NCBI GenBank assembly: GCA_017533505.1 | Contig: JAFXIB010000059.1 | Location: forward strand, 1-32,579 | Reading direction: 5' to 3' | From: Clostridia bacterium | GTDB lineage: Bacteria > Bacillota > Clostridia > Christensenellales > DTU072 | Length of the DNA stretch: 32,579 nucleotides | Shown: piece after piece, positions 1 through 9,111 of the stretch | Layout of the letters: the number at the start of each line of letters is the position of its first letter | Numbering within the stretch: position 1 is the stretch's first letter | Made by a program: the position numbers and the translations under genes | Notes under the pieces: model-generated | Told to the model about the DNA's origin: nothing | What the model saw: the letters and a program-made list of their open reading frames with translations, nothing else | Databases searched by the model: none

Positions 1-6
1 CGATAT

Positions 7-40
7 ATTTGCAACGCGAAATATATTTCGTGTTGCAAAT
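7..40. repeat. 34-base near-perfect palindrome
   Basis: Bases 7-23 and 24-40 are reverse complements with one mismatch (a G-T pair in RNA), so the strand can fold into a 17-pair hairpin with almost no loop. No run of T follows on either strand, so it is not a typical intrinsic terminator. It sits next to the composite repeat at 61-165 and shares the ATAT-rich flavour of that element. It could be part of the same repeat family or the remains of an inverted junction at the window edge. Confidence 0.6.
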
Positions 41-60
41 GTGGTGGAAAGCATGCTACC

Positions 61-165
61 TATAAATCCTCACGCCGCGCAGTTCGCGGCAGATCGCGCC
101 ACAGGCATATCGCACGCAAATGAAATGTATCGTATATCGCAAATCCCACGAAGGATTTATATCGC
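61..165. repeat. Composite palindromic intergenic repeat (MITE/REP-like)
   Basis: The element is bounded by an exact 10-base inverted repeat, TATAAATCCT at 61-70 and AGGATTTATA at 152-161. Inside is a perfect 5-pair GC hairpin (CCGCG at 75-79, CGCGG at 85-89). The heptamer ATATCGC occurs three times, at 107, 134 and 159, that is every 25-27 bases. The GC-rich core is unlike the surrounding AT-rich spacers. It ends just beyond the stop codon of the rRNA methyltransferase. This organisation fits a small non-coding dispersed repeat. No second copy was seen in this window, so the family assignment is inference. Confidence 0.5.
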
Positions 166-166
166 T

Positions 167-1573
167 TTAGTTTGTCTTCTTTGCAAGACAAACTAAACTT
201 TCCACATGACTGGTGCTTGGAAACATATCATAAGGTGTGATTTCGGTGGGTGTAAACTCTGTTAGATTTGCTATATCTCTTGAAAGGGTTGCTGGATTGC
301 AAGAAATGTATATTAGGTCAAAGTCAATAACCTTTGAAAGACTGTTCAAGGTGTCAGCAACTTCTTTTGAGATACCTTTGCGTGGTGGGTCAAGGATAAT
401 TTTGACCTTTTTGCCACTTGCAACTAATTCCTTGAACTTGTTTGTTTGGGGACTTGATTGCTCACAATCGGTTGCTTCAACCAGCTTTTTAAGCTCAATA
501 CTTGCATCTCCACAAATATTGGTAACATTGTCTGATATGCCATTTTCGGCATATAATTTTATGCTATCGTCTATAGCTTCCTTTACAATCTCAATATTGA
601 ATACATAAGCACCCTTTTTTGCCATGATTGCGCCCATAAGACCGACACCTGCATAGGCATCAATGACTATGGTATCATTATTTGGGGCTACCATATCAAT
701 TACCCTACTATAAAGTTTTTCCCTTATGTAATCGTTGATTTGGAAAAATGAGAATGGGTTGACATCAATTTTTATGCCCATAACTTCTATGCTTTGCTTG
801 GCTTGGCAAATGGGAATAAGTGTGTTACCCATGATAACATTGGTATCTCGGGTATTGGGGCTTAAATAAAGCGCCATGCCTGGGAATTCTTTTTCCAGCT
901 CATCTTTAAGAACTTCAACTTTTGGTAGTGATTGACCATTGATAACGATGGTAACAACCATTTTGCCACCTATATACCTTGCAACAACATGTCTTAAAAG
1001 CCCTTTCTTGCTTTCTTCGTTATATACGCTAATGTTGTTGTCGTTTGCAAATTTAAGTACTATTGCAATGAGTTTCTCCAGCCATTCTCCATGCAAAAAG
1101 CACTTGGTTGACGACACAACCTTATGTGTGCCTGTGCCATAAAAACCAACTGCAACCTTGCCATTTACCATGCCAAATGGTAGCTGTGCCTTGTTCCTAT
1201 ATGCATAAGGAATTGATGGTACAACATCATTGATTTCCATGGTAAGCCCTGCGTTCTTGCGAAGCACTGCTTGGACACTCTTCTTTTTGTACTCAAGTTG
1301 CTTTTGATAATCAAGATGCATCATTGTGCATCCACCACAACGACCAAACCTATTACATGGGGGCTTAACTCTATATGGAGATGCTTCAACAACTTCCTTG
1401 AGTACAGCATAGCCCAAATTCTTGCCCTTTTTAAGGTGAGTAATTTTGGCTTTTACCCTTTCACCTGGGAGTGCGTACGGTACGAAGAAAGTATAGCCTT
1501 CATATTTGGCTATACCTTCCCCTTCCATTCCAAGGTCTACAATATTAAGTTCGATAGTTTGGTTTGGTTGCAT
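167..1573 (-). CDS. 23S rRNA (uracil-5-)-methyltransferase, RlmD/RlmCD family
   Basis: SAM-dependent enzyme that makes 5-methyluridine in 23S rRNA (positions corresponding to U1939, and U747 in the dual-specificity Gram-positive enzymes). Residues 1-60 form a TRAM RNA-binding domain. Cys73, Cys79, Cys82 and probably Cys158 match the [4Fe-4S] ligands (CNRFGRCGGC and STKC). The C-terminal Rossmann methyltransferase domain has the DPPRKG motif and the catalytic cysteine at 425 in ISCNPATLSRD. At 468 residues it is full length. It lies 16 bases after the upstream lipoprotein gene, whose last codons overlap the AGGAG that serves this start, so the two are probably co-transcribed. Family is certain; site specificity and the choice between RlmD, RlmCD and TrmA are not. 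Confidence 0.9.
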   Translation of the reverse strand: MQPNQTIELNIVDLGMEGEGIAKYEGYTFFVPYALPGERVKAKITHLKKGKNLGYAVLKEVVEASPYRVKPPCNRFGRCGGCTMMHLDYQKQLEYKKKSVQAVLRKNAGLTMEINDVVPSIPYAYRNKAQLPFGMVNGKVAVGFYGTGTHKVVSSTKCFLHGEWLEKLIAIVLKFANDNNISVYNEESKKGLLRHVVARYIGGKMVVTIVINGQSLPKVEVLKDELEKEFPGMALYLSPNTRDTNVIMGNTLIPICQAKQSIEVMGIKIDVNPFSFFQINDYIREKLYSRVIDMVAPNNDTIVIDAYAGVGLMGAIMAKKGAYVFNIEIVKEAIDDSIKLYAENGISDNVTNICGDASIELKKLVEATDCEQSSPQTNKFKELVASGKKVKIILDPPRKGISKEVADTLNSLSKVIDFDLIYISCNPATLSRDIANLTEFTPTEITPYDMFPSTSHVESLVCLAKKTN

Positions 1574-1589
1574 TAGGTGAGTTTTTCTC

Positions 1590-4244
1590 CTATTCTATCA
1601 AGAAGTTAACAAGATATGTGCCGTCTCCCAATGAGTAATGTGCATTTGAGCCTGATGTGTATGGCAAGTATTTATATCCACCGATTCTACTATAATCCAT
1701 GTTTTCGGGATTTACGCCTTCAAACTTAACTTCTACGAAGTAGAATTTGCTTTTTGCTGTTTGTAGTGCTTTTAGGTCATCAATGATAAGGTTGAGTTCA
1801 GCTTGTGACTTGATTACCAAATCGTTGATGCCATCATATTTGGTGTTCTTGTGGTACTCATAGTTTCCAGTTGCTTTTGGTGCTGTGCTGTCTTCGTCTT
1901 CGGTATGAGTTGCTTCAAGTACACTATCACTTACCATAAAGAACTTGTGAGTGAGAATTTCGTAGGTTTCGGATACACCACCGATTGAAAGAATACTATC
2001 ATCGTTAGTTACATCAACAGCATACCATACACCAGCAACTTTAACCTTATTCCAAGCATGGCCAATGGTTTGATATTCTCCAGGGGTGCCAGTAGGTGTC
2101 TTGACTGAACCGGAAACACGGATAGCCTCGATACCTTCCATTCGGCAAAGTAGCATAAATGTCTTTGTGATGCCATCACAAACTGCCTTTCCGTCAATAA
2201 GTGCGCCTTCTAAATTAAATCCACGATAATGCGAAATGGTGTCTGCTGTATTTACTCCACTCATGCTCAAAAGAACACTATCATAGGTAACATTCAATGC
2301 AATATAGTCGTGTATTGCCTTGATTTTGTCAAACTCACTCATCTCTCCATTGATGATAGTAGCTAAAATGTCGCGTGCTTTGTTGTAGCACTCTTCGGCA
2401 GTTGAGTTTTCTACCCCAAAGATAGGTTGATATCCATGCTCAACTGCATATACCAGTTGCTCGGAGTTGAATACCAAGTATTCTGGCAATGAATCAATAT
2501 AAAGCTCGTGGGTTGAGCCTACCTTTGATGCTTGTATCAAGCTGGTTGCTTGCACTTGCTTTTTGCCACCAGTGGTAGTTGCACTTGCGACAAATTTACT
2601 ATCCTTTTTGTCAAAGTCAAAGTAGATTTGGCGCTTATTATCATAGGTATTGTAGCTAAAACTTGATGCAGTATCGCTCTTGAGCATCAACTTGCTTGCT
2701 AAATTTTTGAATAGTCCCTCTTCGCCCATCATGGCATCTTTGAAGCCTGCATCGTCGCCACTATAAACACCATTTCCAATGGTGAGAGTAAATTTTTCGG
2801 TGTAAGTATAAAGCCATGCGTATGAGTAGAATGCCTCTGCTTCCAATACGCTATCGATGTGGTCGTCTGCAAATATACCATTTGCTTCCACATAGCAACC
2901 ATCCAAAAGTGCGTTTTCACTTTCGTTTATCAAATGTGAGTAGATGTTTTGTGATGCGCTAAAGTTGTCGGTATTAAGTAAACTTAAATCTGCTCCCCTA
3001 TCAAAATAGATGTTTGCAGTTGCACCTTCAAATGCGTTTTCGCCTATTGCATTTATGCTTGATGAAATTACAATGGCATCCTTATCGCTATTGCGGAATG
3101 CGTTATCAGCAATTTTTGTTACTTTGTAAGCACCCCATATGCTTGGGACATATACAACATTGCCAGCTGATTCCTTGATACCGGTAACTTCAACTTGGTT
3201 TACACCAATTATATTGTAATTTAGCTTGTCATGGCCTTCAGTCCACTTTGCGTACAACGAAATACCATCATCAAATTTTGCCTTTTGAATTTCGCCACTC
3301 TTGCTTACTGCTTCTCCAACGCACTCTTGGTTATCATACCAACCGATAAAGCTGTGACCAGGCATTTTTTGTGGAGTGAAACTGATGTCTGAACCATAAT
3401 TATAGGGGTAACTATCGTAGTTGGTGTCTCCTATTGTATAGTTGCGATAGAAATATATCGTCCTTTGCTCGCCCAACCATCTTGCTGTCAATGTGATATC
3501 TTCAGTTGCTTCAAAAGTATATGTCATACTCTCTGAAAGCAATGTTTCGCCATCAAACCAGCCTACAAAATTATAGTGGTTATCAATGGTTACTGCTTCA
3601 ACCGTTATGCTCTCAAGATATGTAGCACCTGTTTTTCCACCACTTACGTTACCAATGCTACTATCAACTTCTCCAAGTGTGATGGTATAGGTTGCTTCTT
3701 CCCAAATAGCATAAATGGTAGCTTCTTCGCCATCATAATTCAAAAGAATACCATCTGCGTCGGTGAGCTTTTCGCCATTTGTTTTTGCTGTAAACCATCC
3801 AACAAAGTTGTAGCCATCCCTTGAAGGAATGGGTAGCTCTTGAACTGCGTTGATACCAGCAACAACTTCTATGGTATCATCACTCAAAGGGTTACCTTCA
3901 TTTACATCAAGTGTCAAAATAACGGTGTTTTCGCCAATATCTACCCATTTAGGATAAACACGCAAATCTCCAGACAAAGGATTTTTTGTTAGATACTCTT
4001 GATTGAATGGAATGGTACAAGCGCTGTCAACATACCATCCACCAAAAATCTTGCCTTCTGCAACGGGGTCATTGGGCATTGTGAGTGAACCATCTTTTAT
4101 GGTGATAGGGTCGATGGAAGTGCCTACAAAGATAATCTTATATTCTTTGCTTTCGCTATCTTCCAAATCAAATAAATTGCATCCTACAAGCATAAAAGAG
4201 AGTAGTAAACAAACTGCTAAAACAATAATGCCATACTTTTTCAT
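1590..4244 (-). CDS. InlB-repeat / transglutaminase-like surface lipoprotein
   Basis: 884-residue predicted lipoprotein. The signal peptide ends in a lipobox (LVGC, Cys22), so it should be anchored to the outer face of the membrane. Four tandem InlB B-repeat (Flg_new) modules with the typical GWF/GWY and ending W cover about residues 37-335. A short BspA-like leucine-rich segment follows (about 350-410), then a region without recognised domain. The C-terminal transglutaminase-like domain has the triad Cys689 (AVCDG), His729 (GHAW) and Asp744 (AVDV). Transglutaminase-like domains of this kind usually act as cysteine proteases or cross-linking enzymes; the substrate here is unknown. AGAGGTG precedes the ATG. 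The gene has its own promoter and probably drives the downstream rRNA methyltransferase. Domain calls are solid; the biological role is inferred. Confidence 0.85.
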   Translation of the reverse strand: MKKYGIIVLAVCLLLSFMLVGCNLFDLEDSESKEYKIIFVGTSIDPITIKDGSLTMPNDPVAEGKIFGGWYVDSACTIPFNQEYLTKNPLSGDLRVYPKWVDIGENTVILTLDVNEGNPLSDDTIEVVAGINAVQELPIPSRDGYNFVGWFTAKTNGEKLTDADGILLNYDGEEATIYAIWEEATYTITLGEVDSSIGNVSGGKTGATYLESITVEAVTIDNHYNFVGWFDGETLLSESMTYTFEATEDITLTARWLGEQRTIYFYRNYTIGDTNYDSYPYNYGSDISFTPQKMPGHSFIGWYDNQECVGEAVSKSGEIQKAKFDDGISLYAKWTEGHDKLNYNIIGVNQVEVTGIKESAGNVVYVPSIWGAYKVTKIADNAFRNSDKDAIVISSSINAIGENAFEGATANIYFDRGADLSLLNTDNFSASQNIYSHLINESENALLDGCYVEANGIFADDHIDSVLEAEAFYSYAWLYTYTEKFTLTIGNGVYSGDDAGFKDAMMGEEGLFKNLASKLMLKSDTASSFSYNTYDNKRQIYFDFDKKDSKFVASATTTGGKKQVQATSLIQASKVGSTHELYIDSLPEYLVFNSEQLVYAVEHGYQPIFGVENSTAEECYNKARDILATIINGEMSEFDKIKAIHDYIALNVTYDSVLLSMSGVNTADTISHYRGFNLEGALIDGKAVCDGITKTFMLLCRMEGIEAIRVSGSVKTPTGTPGEYQTIGHAWNKVKVAGVWYAVDVTNDDSILSIGGVSETYEILTHKFFMVSDSVLEATHTEDEDSTAPKATGNYEYHKNTKYDGINDLVIKSQAELNLIIDDLKALQTAKSKFYFVEVKFEGVNPENMDYSRIGGYKYLPYTSGSNAHYSLGDGTYLVNFLIE

Positions 4245-4266
4245 AGCTTACACCTCTCTTGAACAA

Positions 4267-4295
4267 AGTTTAGCATTAATATGCTAAAAAGTCAA
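4267..4295 (-). promoter_or_regulatory. Promoter of the InlB lipoprotein gene with operator-like palindrome
   Basis: Minus-strand -35 TTGACT (4290-4295) and -10 TAAACT (4267-4272) are separated by 17 bases. A perfect inverted repeat TTAGCAT-taat-ATGCTAA (4270-4287) fills the spacer and overlaps the -10, where a repressor could block polymerase. The -10 is only a moderate match. Confidence 0.5.
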
Positions 4296-4323
4296 TAGTA
4301 GCTCTAAACATATCACAATTATA

Positions 4324-4351
4324 AAAAAAGCCCCCTACAAGATGTAGGGGG
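4324..4351 (-). terminator. Intrinsic terminator of the ABC exporter operon
   Basis: A perfect 9-pair GC-rich stem (CCCCCTACA at 4331-4339, TGTAGGGGG at 4343-4351) with a 3-base loop is followed on the minus strand by a run of seven T. It lies 27 bases after the last ABC gene and before the lipoprotein promoter. Confidence 0.9.
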
Positions 4352-4378
4352 ACTAAAGTGATGCTAACTATACAAGCA

Positions 4379-6277
4379 TTAACTCAACTCAAACATGCCG
4401 TTGTAAAGTTGATAGTATCTACCGCGTTTTTCAATTAGCTGGTCGTGGTTGCCACGCTCAATGATTTCGCCTTGCTCAATAACCATGATTGCATTTGAGT
4501 TGCGGACGGTTGAAAGTCTATGTGCAATAACAAAAACAGTTCTGCCTTCCATAAGCTTATCCATACCTTGCTCGATGAGTGCTTCGGTACGAGTATCAAT
4601 GGAGCTGGTTGCTTCGTCAAGAATGAGTACAGGTGGGTCGGCTACTGCTGCACGAGCTATTGCAAGGAGCTGTCTTTGACCTTGTGAAAGGTTGGAGCCA
4701 TCTGCATTGATAATGGTGTCGTAACCATCTGGCATAAGCATAATGAAGCTGTGTGCATTTGCAAGTTTTGCTGCTTCTTCAATTTGCTCATCGGTTGCAT
4801 TTAGGTTACCATAACGGATATTTTCGCGTACTGTTCCTGTGAAAAGATGAGTGTCTTGCAGTACCATTGCAAGTGAACGGCGTAAGTCGTCTTTCTTGAT
4901 TTTGTTGATGTTGATGCCGTCATATCTAATCTTGCCATCTGGTACATCATAGAAACGATTGATTAGGTTTGTGATTGTCGTTTTGCCTGCACCAGTTGAG
5001 CCTACAAGTGCTATCTTTTGACCAGGCTTTGCGTAAAGTGAGACATTTTTGAGAACGGTCTTGTTTTCTTCATAACCAAAGGTTACATTTTCAAACTCAA
5101 CAGCGCCTCGTAGTTGTACATAGGTGGTTGTGCCATCTGCCTTGTGGAAGTGCTTCCATGCCCATTGTCCAGTATGCTCTTCGCACTCTGTTACAACGCC
5201 ATTTTCGTCAATGTGAGCATTGACAAGGGTAACATATCCTTCGTCCACTTCGGGCTCTTCTTCCATGAGTGCAAAGATACGCTCTGCACCTGCAAGCGCA
5301 CTCAATATGCCATTGAATTGTTGGCTTATTTGTGTAAGTGGCATTGAGAATTGTCTTGATAGGTTGAGGAATGGAATTAGGGTTGCAACACCACCTTCAA
5401 GCTTACCATTAATAATCAATATTGCTCCAGCTACTGCTGTAACAACATAGTTGATATAGCTCAAATTACCCATGATAGGCATAAGAATGTGTGCAAATGA
5501 TTGTGCGCTGGTTGCAGTCTTGCAAAGGTCTTCGTTGAGCTCGTTGAAGCCCTCTTTGACCTTTTCTTCACGGCAGAATACTTGTACTACCTTTTGTCCA
5601 CTGATATACTCTTCGATATATCCGTTTACGGTACCAAGTGATGCTTGTTGCTTGATAAAGTACTTTGAGCCTTTGCCACCAACAACTGTTACTGCAATGA
5701 GCATAAGAATCAACATGCCAATAACAAATAGAGTTAGCAATGGGCTAAAGATAAGCATAACCGTGAAAGCACCAATAACTGTCAAAGTTGAGTTGATGAT
5801 TTGTGGAATACCATTTGAAATCATCTCACGGATAGCATCAGTATCGGTGGTATAGCGAGCCATGATTTCGCCATTGGTACGAGTATCAAAGTATTTGATA
5901 GGTAGCTTTTCCATCTTTTCAAACATAGCTTCACGGAAGGCGCGAAGTGTTCCTGTTTGAATATTTAAGACAAGTCTACTACTCAAAACAGAGCATACAA
6001 TACCAACAAGATAAACTGCTATAATTATACCAACTTGTCCACCAAGGAGTAGCAATGTTTCATCAAGGGTTGCTTTGGTTACATCAAAGTTTTCAATGAT
6101 AGAAAGCGCACCTTGCATTAGGTAAGTACCACCAAGGTTTGCACCTACTGCACCAATGGTAGCAAGCACAACAACAAGTAGTTGCCATTTATATTTTCCA
6201 ACAAATGTGAAAATCTTTTTGAAGGTCTTTATGGGGTTCTTGGGTTTTTCTATTTTACGAGGTCCAGGTCTTGGCAT
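4379..6277 (-). CDS. ABC exporter, catalytic half of a heterodimer
   Basis: 632-residue half-transporter: six membrane segments (about residues 20-320) then an ATPase domain. Walker A is GSTGAGKTT with Lys432. Walker B is canonical (LDEATSSID, catalytic Glu555) and the H-loop is VIAHRL. The signature is the variant LSQGQ. Its partner at 6279 has the opposite pattern, so this subunit supplies the hydrolysing site of a TM287/288- or BmrCD-like heterodimer. About 40 extra residues (roughly 348-388, with acidic and tryptophan-rich stretches) separate the membrane and ATPase domains. The start at 6277 is chosen because AGGGGGTGGAG lies just upstream; a longer reading frame to 6361 would overlap the partner gene. 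The gap to the partner is 1 base. The substrate cannot be told. Confidence 0.93.
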   Translation of the reverse strand: MPRPGPRKIEKPKNPIKTFKKIFTFVGKYKWQLLVVVLATIGAVGANLGGTYLMQGALSIIENFDVTKATLDETLLLLGGQVGIIIAVYLVGIVCSVLSSRLVLNIQTGTLRAFREAMFEKMEKLPIKYFDTRTNGEIMARYTTDTDAIREMISNGIPQIINSTLTVIGAFTVMLIFSPLLTLFVIGMLILMLIAVTVVGGKGSKYFIKQQASLGTVNGYIEEYISGQKVVQVFCREEKVKEGFNELNEDLCKTATSAQSFAHILMPIMGNLSYINYVVTAVAGAILIINGKLEGGVATLIPFLNLSRQFSMPLTQISQQFNGILSALAGAERIFALMEEEPEVDEGYVTLVNAHIDENGVVTECEEHTGQWAWKHFHKADGTTTYVQLRGAVEFENVTFGYEENKTVLKNVSLYAKPGQKIALVGSTGAGKTTITNLINRFYDVPDGKIRYDGININKIKKDDLRRSLAMVLQDTHLFTGTVRENIRYGNLNATDEQIEEAAKLANAHSFIMLMPDGYDTIINADGSNLSQGQRQLLAIARAAVADPPVLILDEATSSIDTRTEALIEQGMDKLMEGRTVFVIAHRLSTVRNSNAIMVIEQGEIIERGNHDQLIEKRGRYYQLYNGMFELS

Positions 6278-6278
6278 A

Positions 6279-8090
6279 TTACTCCACCCCCTTTTGTTGT
6301 GAAATGCAAATTTCACGATAGATTTCGGAGCTTTCATATAGCTCTCTGTGAGTACCAACATCGGTAATCACACCCTTATCCATAACGATAATTTTGTCGC
6401 AGTCGCTAATAGATGTGATGCGTTGAGCAATTATTATGACAGTTGTGCCCTTGAGCTCTTGACGGAATGCGCGCCTAATGCGTGCGTCTGTTGCTGTATC
6501 AACAGCTGATGTAGAATCGTCCAAAATCATAATTTTGGGCTTCTTAATAAGCGCTCTTGCGATACACAAACGCTGTTTTTGTCCACCAGATACATTGACG
6601 CCACCTTGACCTAAATCGGTTTCGTAACCAGCTGGGAAACTACTTACAAAGTCGTGTGCTTGAGCAACCTTTGCTGCTTCAATGATTTCTTCGTCAGTTG
6701 CGCTATCATTACCCCACTTTAGGTTTTCCTTAATGGTGCCACTAAACAAAACATTCTTTTGTAGTACCATTGCAACACTATCACGCAAGGTGTGGATTTT
6801 GTAGTCACGGATATCTCTGCCACCTACTTTGACAGCACCACTTGATACATCATATAGTCTTGGAATAAGCTGAACAAGTGTTGACTTTGCAGAGCCAGTT
6901 CCACCTATGATACCAACCATTTCACCTGACTTAATTTCAAGGTTTACATCCTTTAAAACAAGCTTGTTCTCGCCTTCGGTGTATCCAAAGTTTACATTCT
7001 CAAATGCAATAGAGCCATCTGCTACTTCCAAGCTTTGGTCAGCATGGTCATCATTGATATCTGGATACTCGGAAAGAACTTCTGATGTACGAGCTGCTGA
7101 TTGCATTGTCATAAAGATGTTTACAAATATCATGGCAACTGTAAGCAATGACATCAATATTTGTCCAATATATGATATGAATGAGTTGAGCTCACCAAGT
7201 GTCATGCCTGTGCCCCTCAAAACCAATCCACCACCAAACCAAATTACGCATACCATACATGTATACATGCATAGTTGTACCATTGGTTGAGAGTATACCA
7301 TAACTCTTTCTGCCCTGACTTGAGCCCTTTGGATGTCAGCTGCTGTCTTACGGAAGTTTTCGGTTTCGTGGTCCTCTCTTACGAATGCCTTTACAACACG
7401 GATAGCGCGTAGGTTTTCTTGTAGCCTACTATTCATGTTATCAAACTTCTTGAACATCTTGCCAAACAATGGGAATACCACAATACCTACTATGATAATT
7501 GCTATTATCATTAGTGGTGCTATTGCGATAAAGATTAGGCTCAACTTCAAATTGATGCTCATTGCCATTGCAATGCTAAATGTAAACATAATCGGTGCAC
7601 GGAATGCAATACGAATTAGCATCATAAATGTATTTTGGATAAATGTTACATCGGTTGTAAGACGGGTTATCAAGGAGCCATGTGAGAACTTGTCAACATT
7701 CCTAAAGCTAAAGCTTTGTACTGCGTTGAATAGCTTTCTTCTCAAATTCTTTGCAAAGCCCTGTGATGCAACTGCTGCAAACCTTGCTGAAAGCGCTCCC
7801 GTTACCAACGCACCAAAAGCCAAAGCAAGCATTATGCCACCATACTTTAGCACTTCGTTCATATTGGGTTCCACTATACCATTACCTATGCCCTTGTCAA
7901 TTAGGCTTGCCATAATCATGGGTATAAATACCTCAAGGATTACTTCAGCCACGATAAATAAAGGAGCAAGAATGGTTGGTACACCATATCCCTTGATGCA
8001 AGAAAAGAACTCTTTGAAAGATATCTTTTTGATATCTATCTTGAATGGTTCATCATCTTGCTCCATTCGTTTTACTCTTAATTTTGCCAT
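6279..8090 (-). CDS. ABC exporter, degenerate-site half of a heterodimer
   Basis: 603-residue half-transporter with an N-terminal six-segment membrane domain (about residues 30-335) and a C-terminal ATPase. The ATPase motifs are degenerate: Walker A is GGTGSAKST (Ala401 in place of the last Gly, Lys402 kept), the catalytic Glu after Walker B is Asp525 (LDDSTSAVD), and the H-loop His is Gln556 (IIAQRIT). The signature VSGGQKQR is near consensus and would complete the active site of the partner subunit. This reciprocal pattern is typical of heterodimeric type IV exporters with one non-hydrolysing site. It is the middle gene of an operon: hydrolase 60 bases upstream, partner 1 base downstream. 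Likely a multidrug or lipid/peptide exporter; substrate not deducible. Confidence 0.93.
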   Translation of the reverse strand: MAKLRVKRMEQDDEPFKIDIKKISFKEFFSCIKGYGVPTILAPLFIVAEVILEVFIPMIMASLIDKGIGNGIVEPNMNEVLKYGGIMLALAFGALVTGALSARFAAVASQGFAKNLRRKLFNAVQSFSFRNVDKFSHGSLITRLTTDVTFIQNTFMMLIRIAFRAPIMFTFSIAMAMSINLKLSLIFIAIAPLMIIAIIIVGIVVFPLFGKMFKKFDNMNSRLQENLRAIRVVKAFVREDHETENFRKTAADIQRAQVRAERVMVYSQPMVQLCMYTCMVCVIWFGGGLVLRGTGMTLGELNSFISYIGQILMSLLTVAMIFVNIFMTMQSAARTSEVLSEYPDINDDHADQSLEVADGSIAFENVNFGYTEGENKLVLKDVNLEIKSGEMVGIIGGTGSAKSTLVQLIPRLYDVSSGAVKVGGRDIRDYKIHTLRDSVAMVLQKNVLFSGTIKENLKWGNDSATDEEIIEAAKVAQAHDFVSSFPAGYETDLGQGGVNVSGGQKQRLCIARALIKKPKIMILDDSTSAVDTATDARIRRAFRQELKGTTVIIIAQRITSISDCDKIIVMDKGVITDVGTHRELYESSEIYREICISQQKGVE

Positions 8091-8150
8091 TATATATGCC
8101 TCTTTTTTATTTTTACAAATGTTATTTACTCTTGGAGTATTAAAGTTTTA

Positions 8151-9077
8151 TTAAACTTTATCCCCTTCTTTTATTCTATTCAAAAATTCGTCTGCTTTTT
8201 GTAAAATGATAGGTGTGCCCTTCATAAATGGTAGTAGATGTGAACAGTGGCTATCCCCTCTTGCGCGTGCAATATAATAATCATACTTGACACCCTTTCT
8301 CTCAAGCGCAATTAGCATATCTTCTATTTGACCACCACAGAAGCTATCGTTTTGAGCTGCGATAATCATACATTCACACCAATTTTCGTTAACATTGCGT
8401 AGAATGTTAACATCTTCATCCCTAAAGGGGAATTCACTTGGTATTTGATTATCACGATAGTGAGTGCCAAATACGCAGTTTGTGATATCTACGCTGATGT
8501 CAAAGGGAGTGGGCGCTGTAAAGCATTTGATAACATCAAATGGAGCACAGAATGTTAGTAGTCCCTTTGGTAGTACACCCTTATACTCGGGGAGTGAAAG
8601 TGATTTACGGAGCTTTTCGGAGAATAATACTGCAACAAGATGTGCTGCATAGTATCCACCAGCAGAGTCGCCGGTAATTACTATTTTTTCTAAATCCAAA
8701 TCGTAAATGTCCTTTAGGGCATTAACATAGTTAAGAGCCAAAATGCTGTCCTCTGTTGCAGCGGGGAATGTGCCATATGGTGCAAGACGATAGTCAATAT
8801 TAACTACAAACCAGCCCATTGAGGCAAAGCGCTTTGCAATACCAGAACGATATTGCTTTCCACCACGAACAAAACCACCACCATGAATGTTGAATAGCAC
8901 TGGGTATGGTCCTTGCTTGACCTTTGGACAATAGTAAACATCAAACTTATTATCAAGTTTGTGTGCCATTGAGTAGCGAAGATTTCTTTCTACAACAACA
9001 CCAGGATAGCGCTTGTAGTTCCTGAGTGGATGATTGAAAATCTCACTCAACTTAAAAAAGGCTCTTGAAATATGCAT
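8151..9077 (-). CDS. Alpha/beta-hydrolase esterase (HSL family)
   Basis: 308-residue cytoplasmic carboxylesterase-like protein. The oxyanion motif HGGGF (in FNIHGGGFVRGG) and the nucleophile elbow GDSAGG mark the hormone-sensitive-lipase/acetyl-hydrolase branch. The likely acid is in IIAAQNDSF and the base is a His near RGDSHCSHL towards the C-terminus. There is no signal peptide. GGAGG lies 7 bases before the ATG. It is the first gene of the operon with the heterodimeric ABC exporter, so it may modify or de-esterify the exported compound, or detoxify the same substrate; this link is inference from position only. Confidence 0.85.
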   Translation of the reverse strand: MHISRAFFKLSEIFNHPLRNYKRYPGVVVERNLRYSMAHKLDNKFDVYYCPKVKQGPYPVLFNIHGGGFVRGGKQYRSGIAKRFASMGWFVVNIDYRLAPYGTFPAATEDSILALNYVNALKDIYDLDLEKIVITGDSAGGYYAAHLVAVLFSEKLRKSLSLPEYKGVLPKGLLTFCAPFDVIKCFTAPTPFDISVDITNCVFGTHYRDNQIPSEFPFRDEDVNILRNVNENWCECMIIAAQNDSFCGGQIEDMLIALERKGVKYDYYIARARGDSHCSHLLPFMKGTPIILQKADEFLNRIKEGDKV

Positions 9078-9111
9078 AACTGCCTCCGTCTACCAAAATT
9101 AGGTATAATAT

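Noticed and set aside
7333..8154. 273-residue open frame on the plus strand
   Set aside because: It lies antisense to the ABC exporter gene with its intact motifs, has no ribosome site and reads as low-complexity Ile/Asn/Ala-rich sequence typical of a shadow frame.
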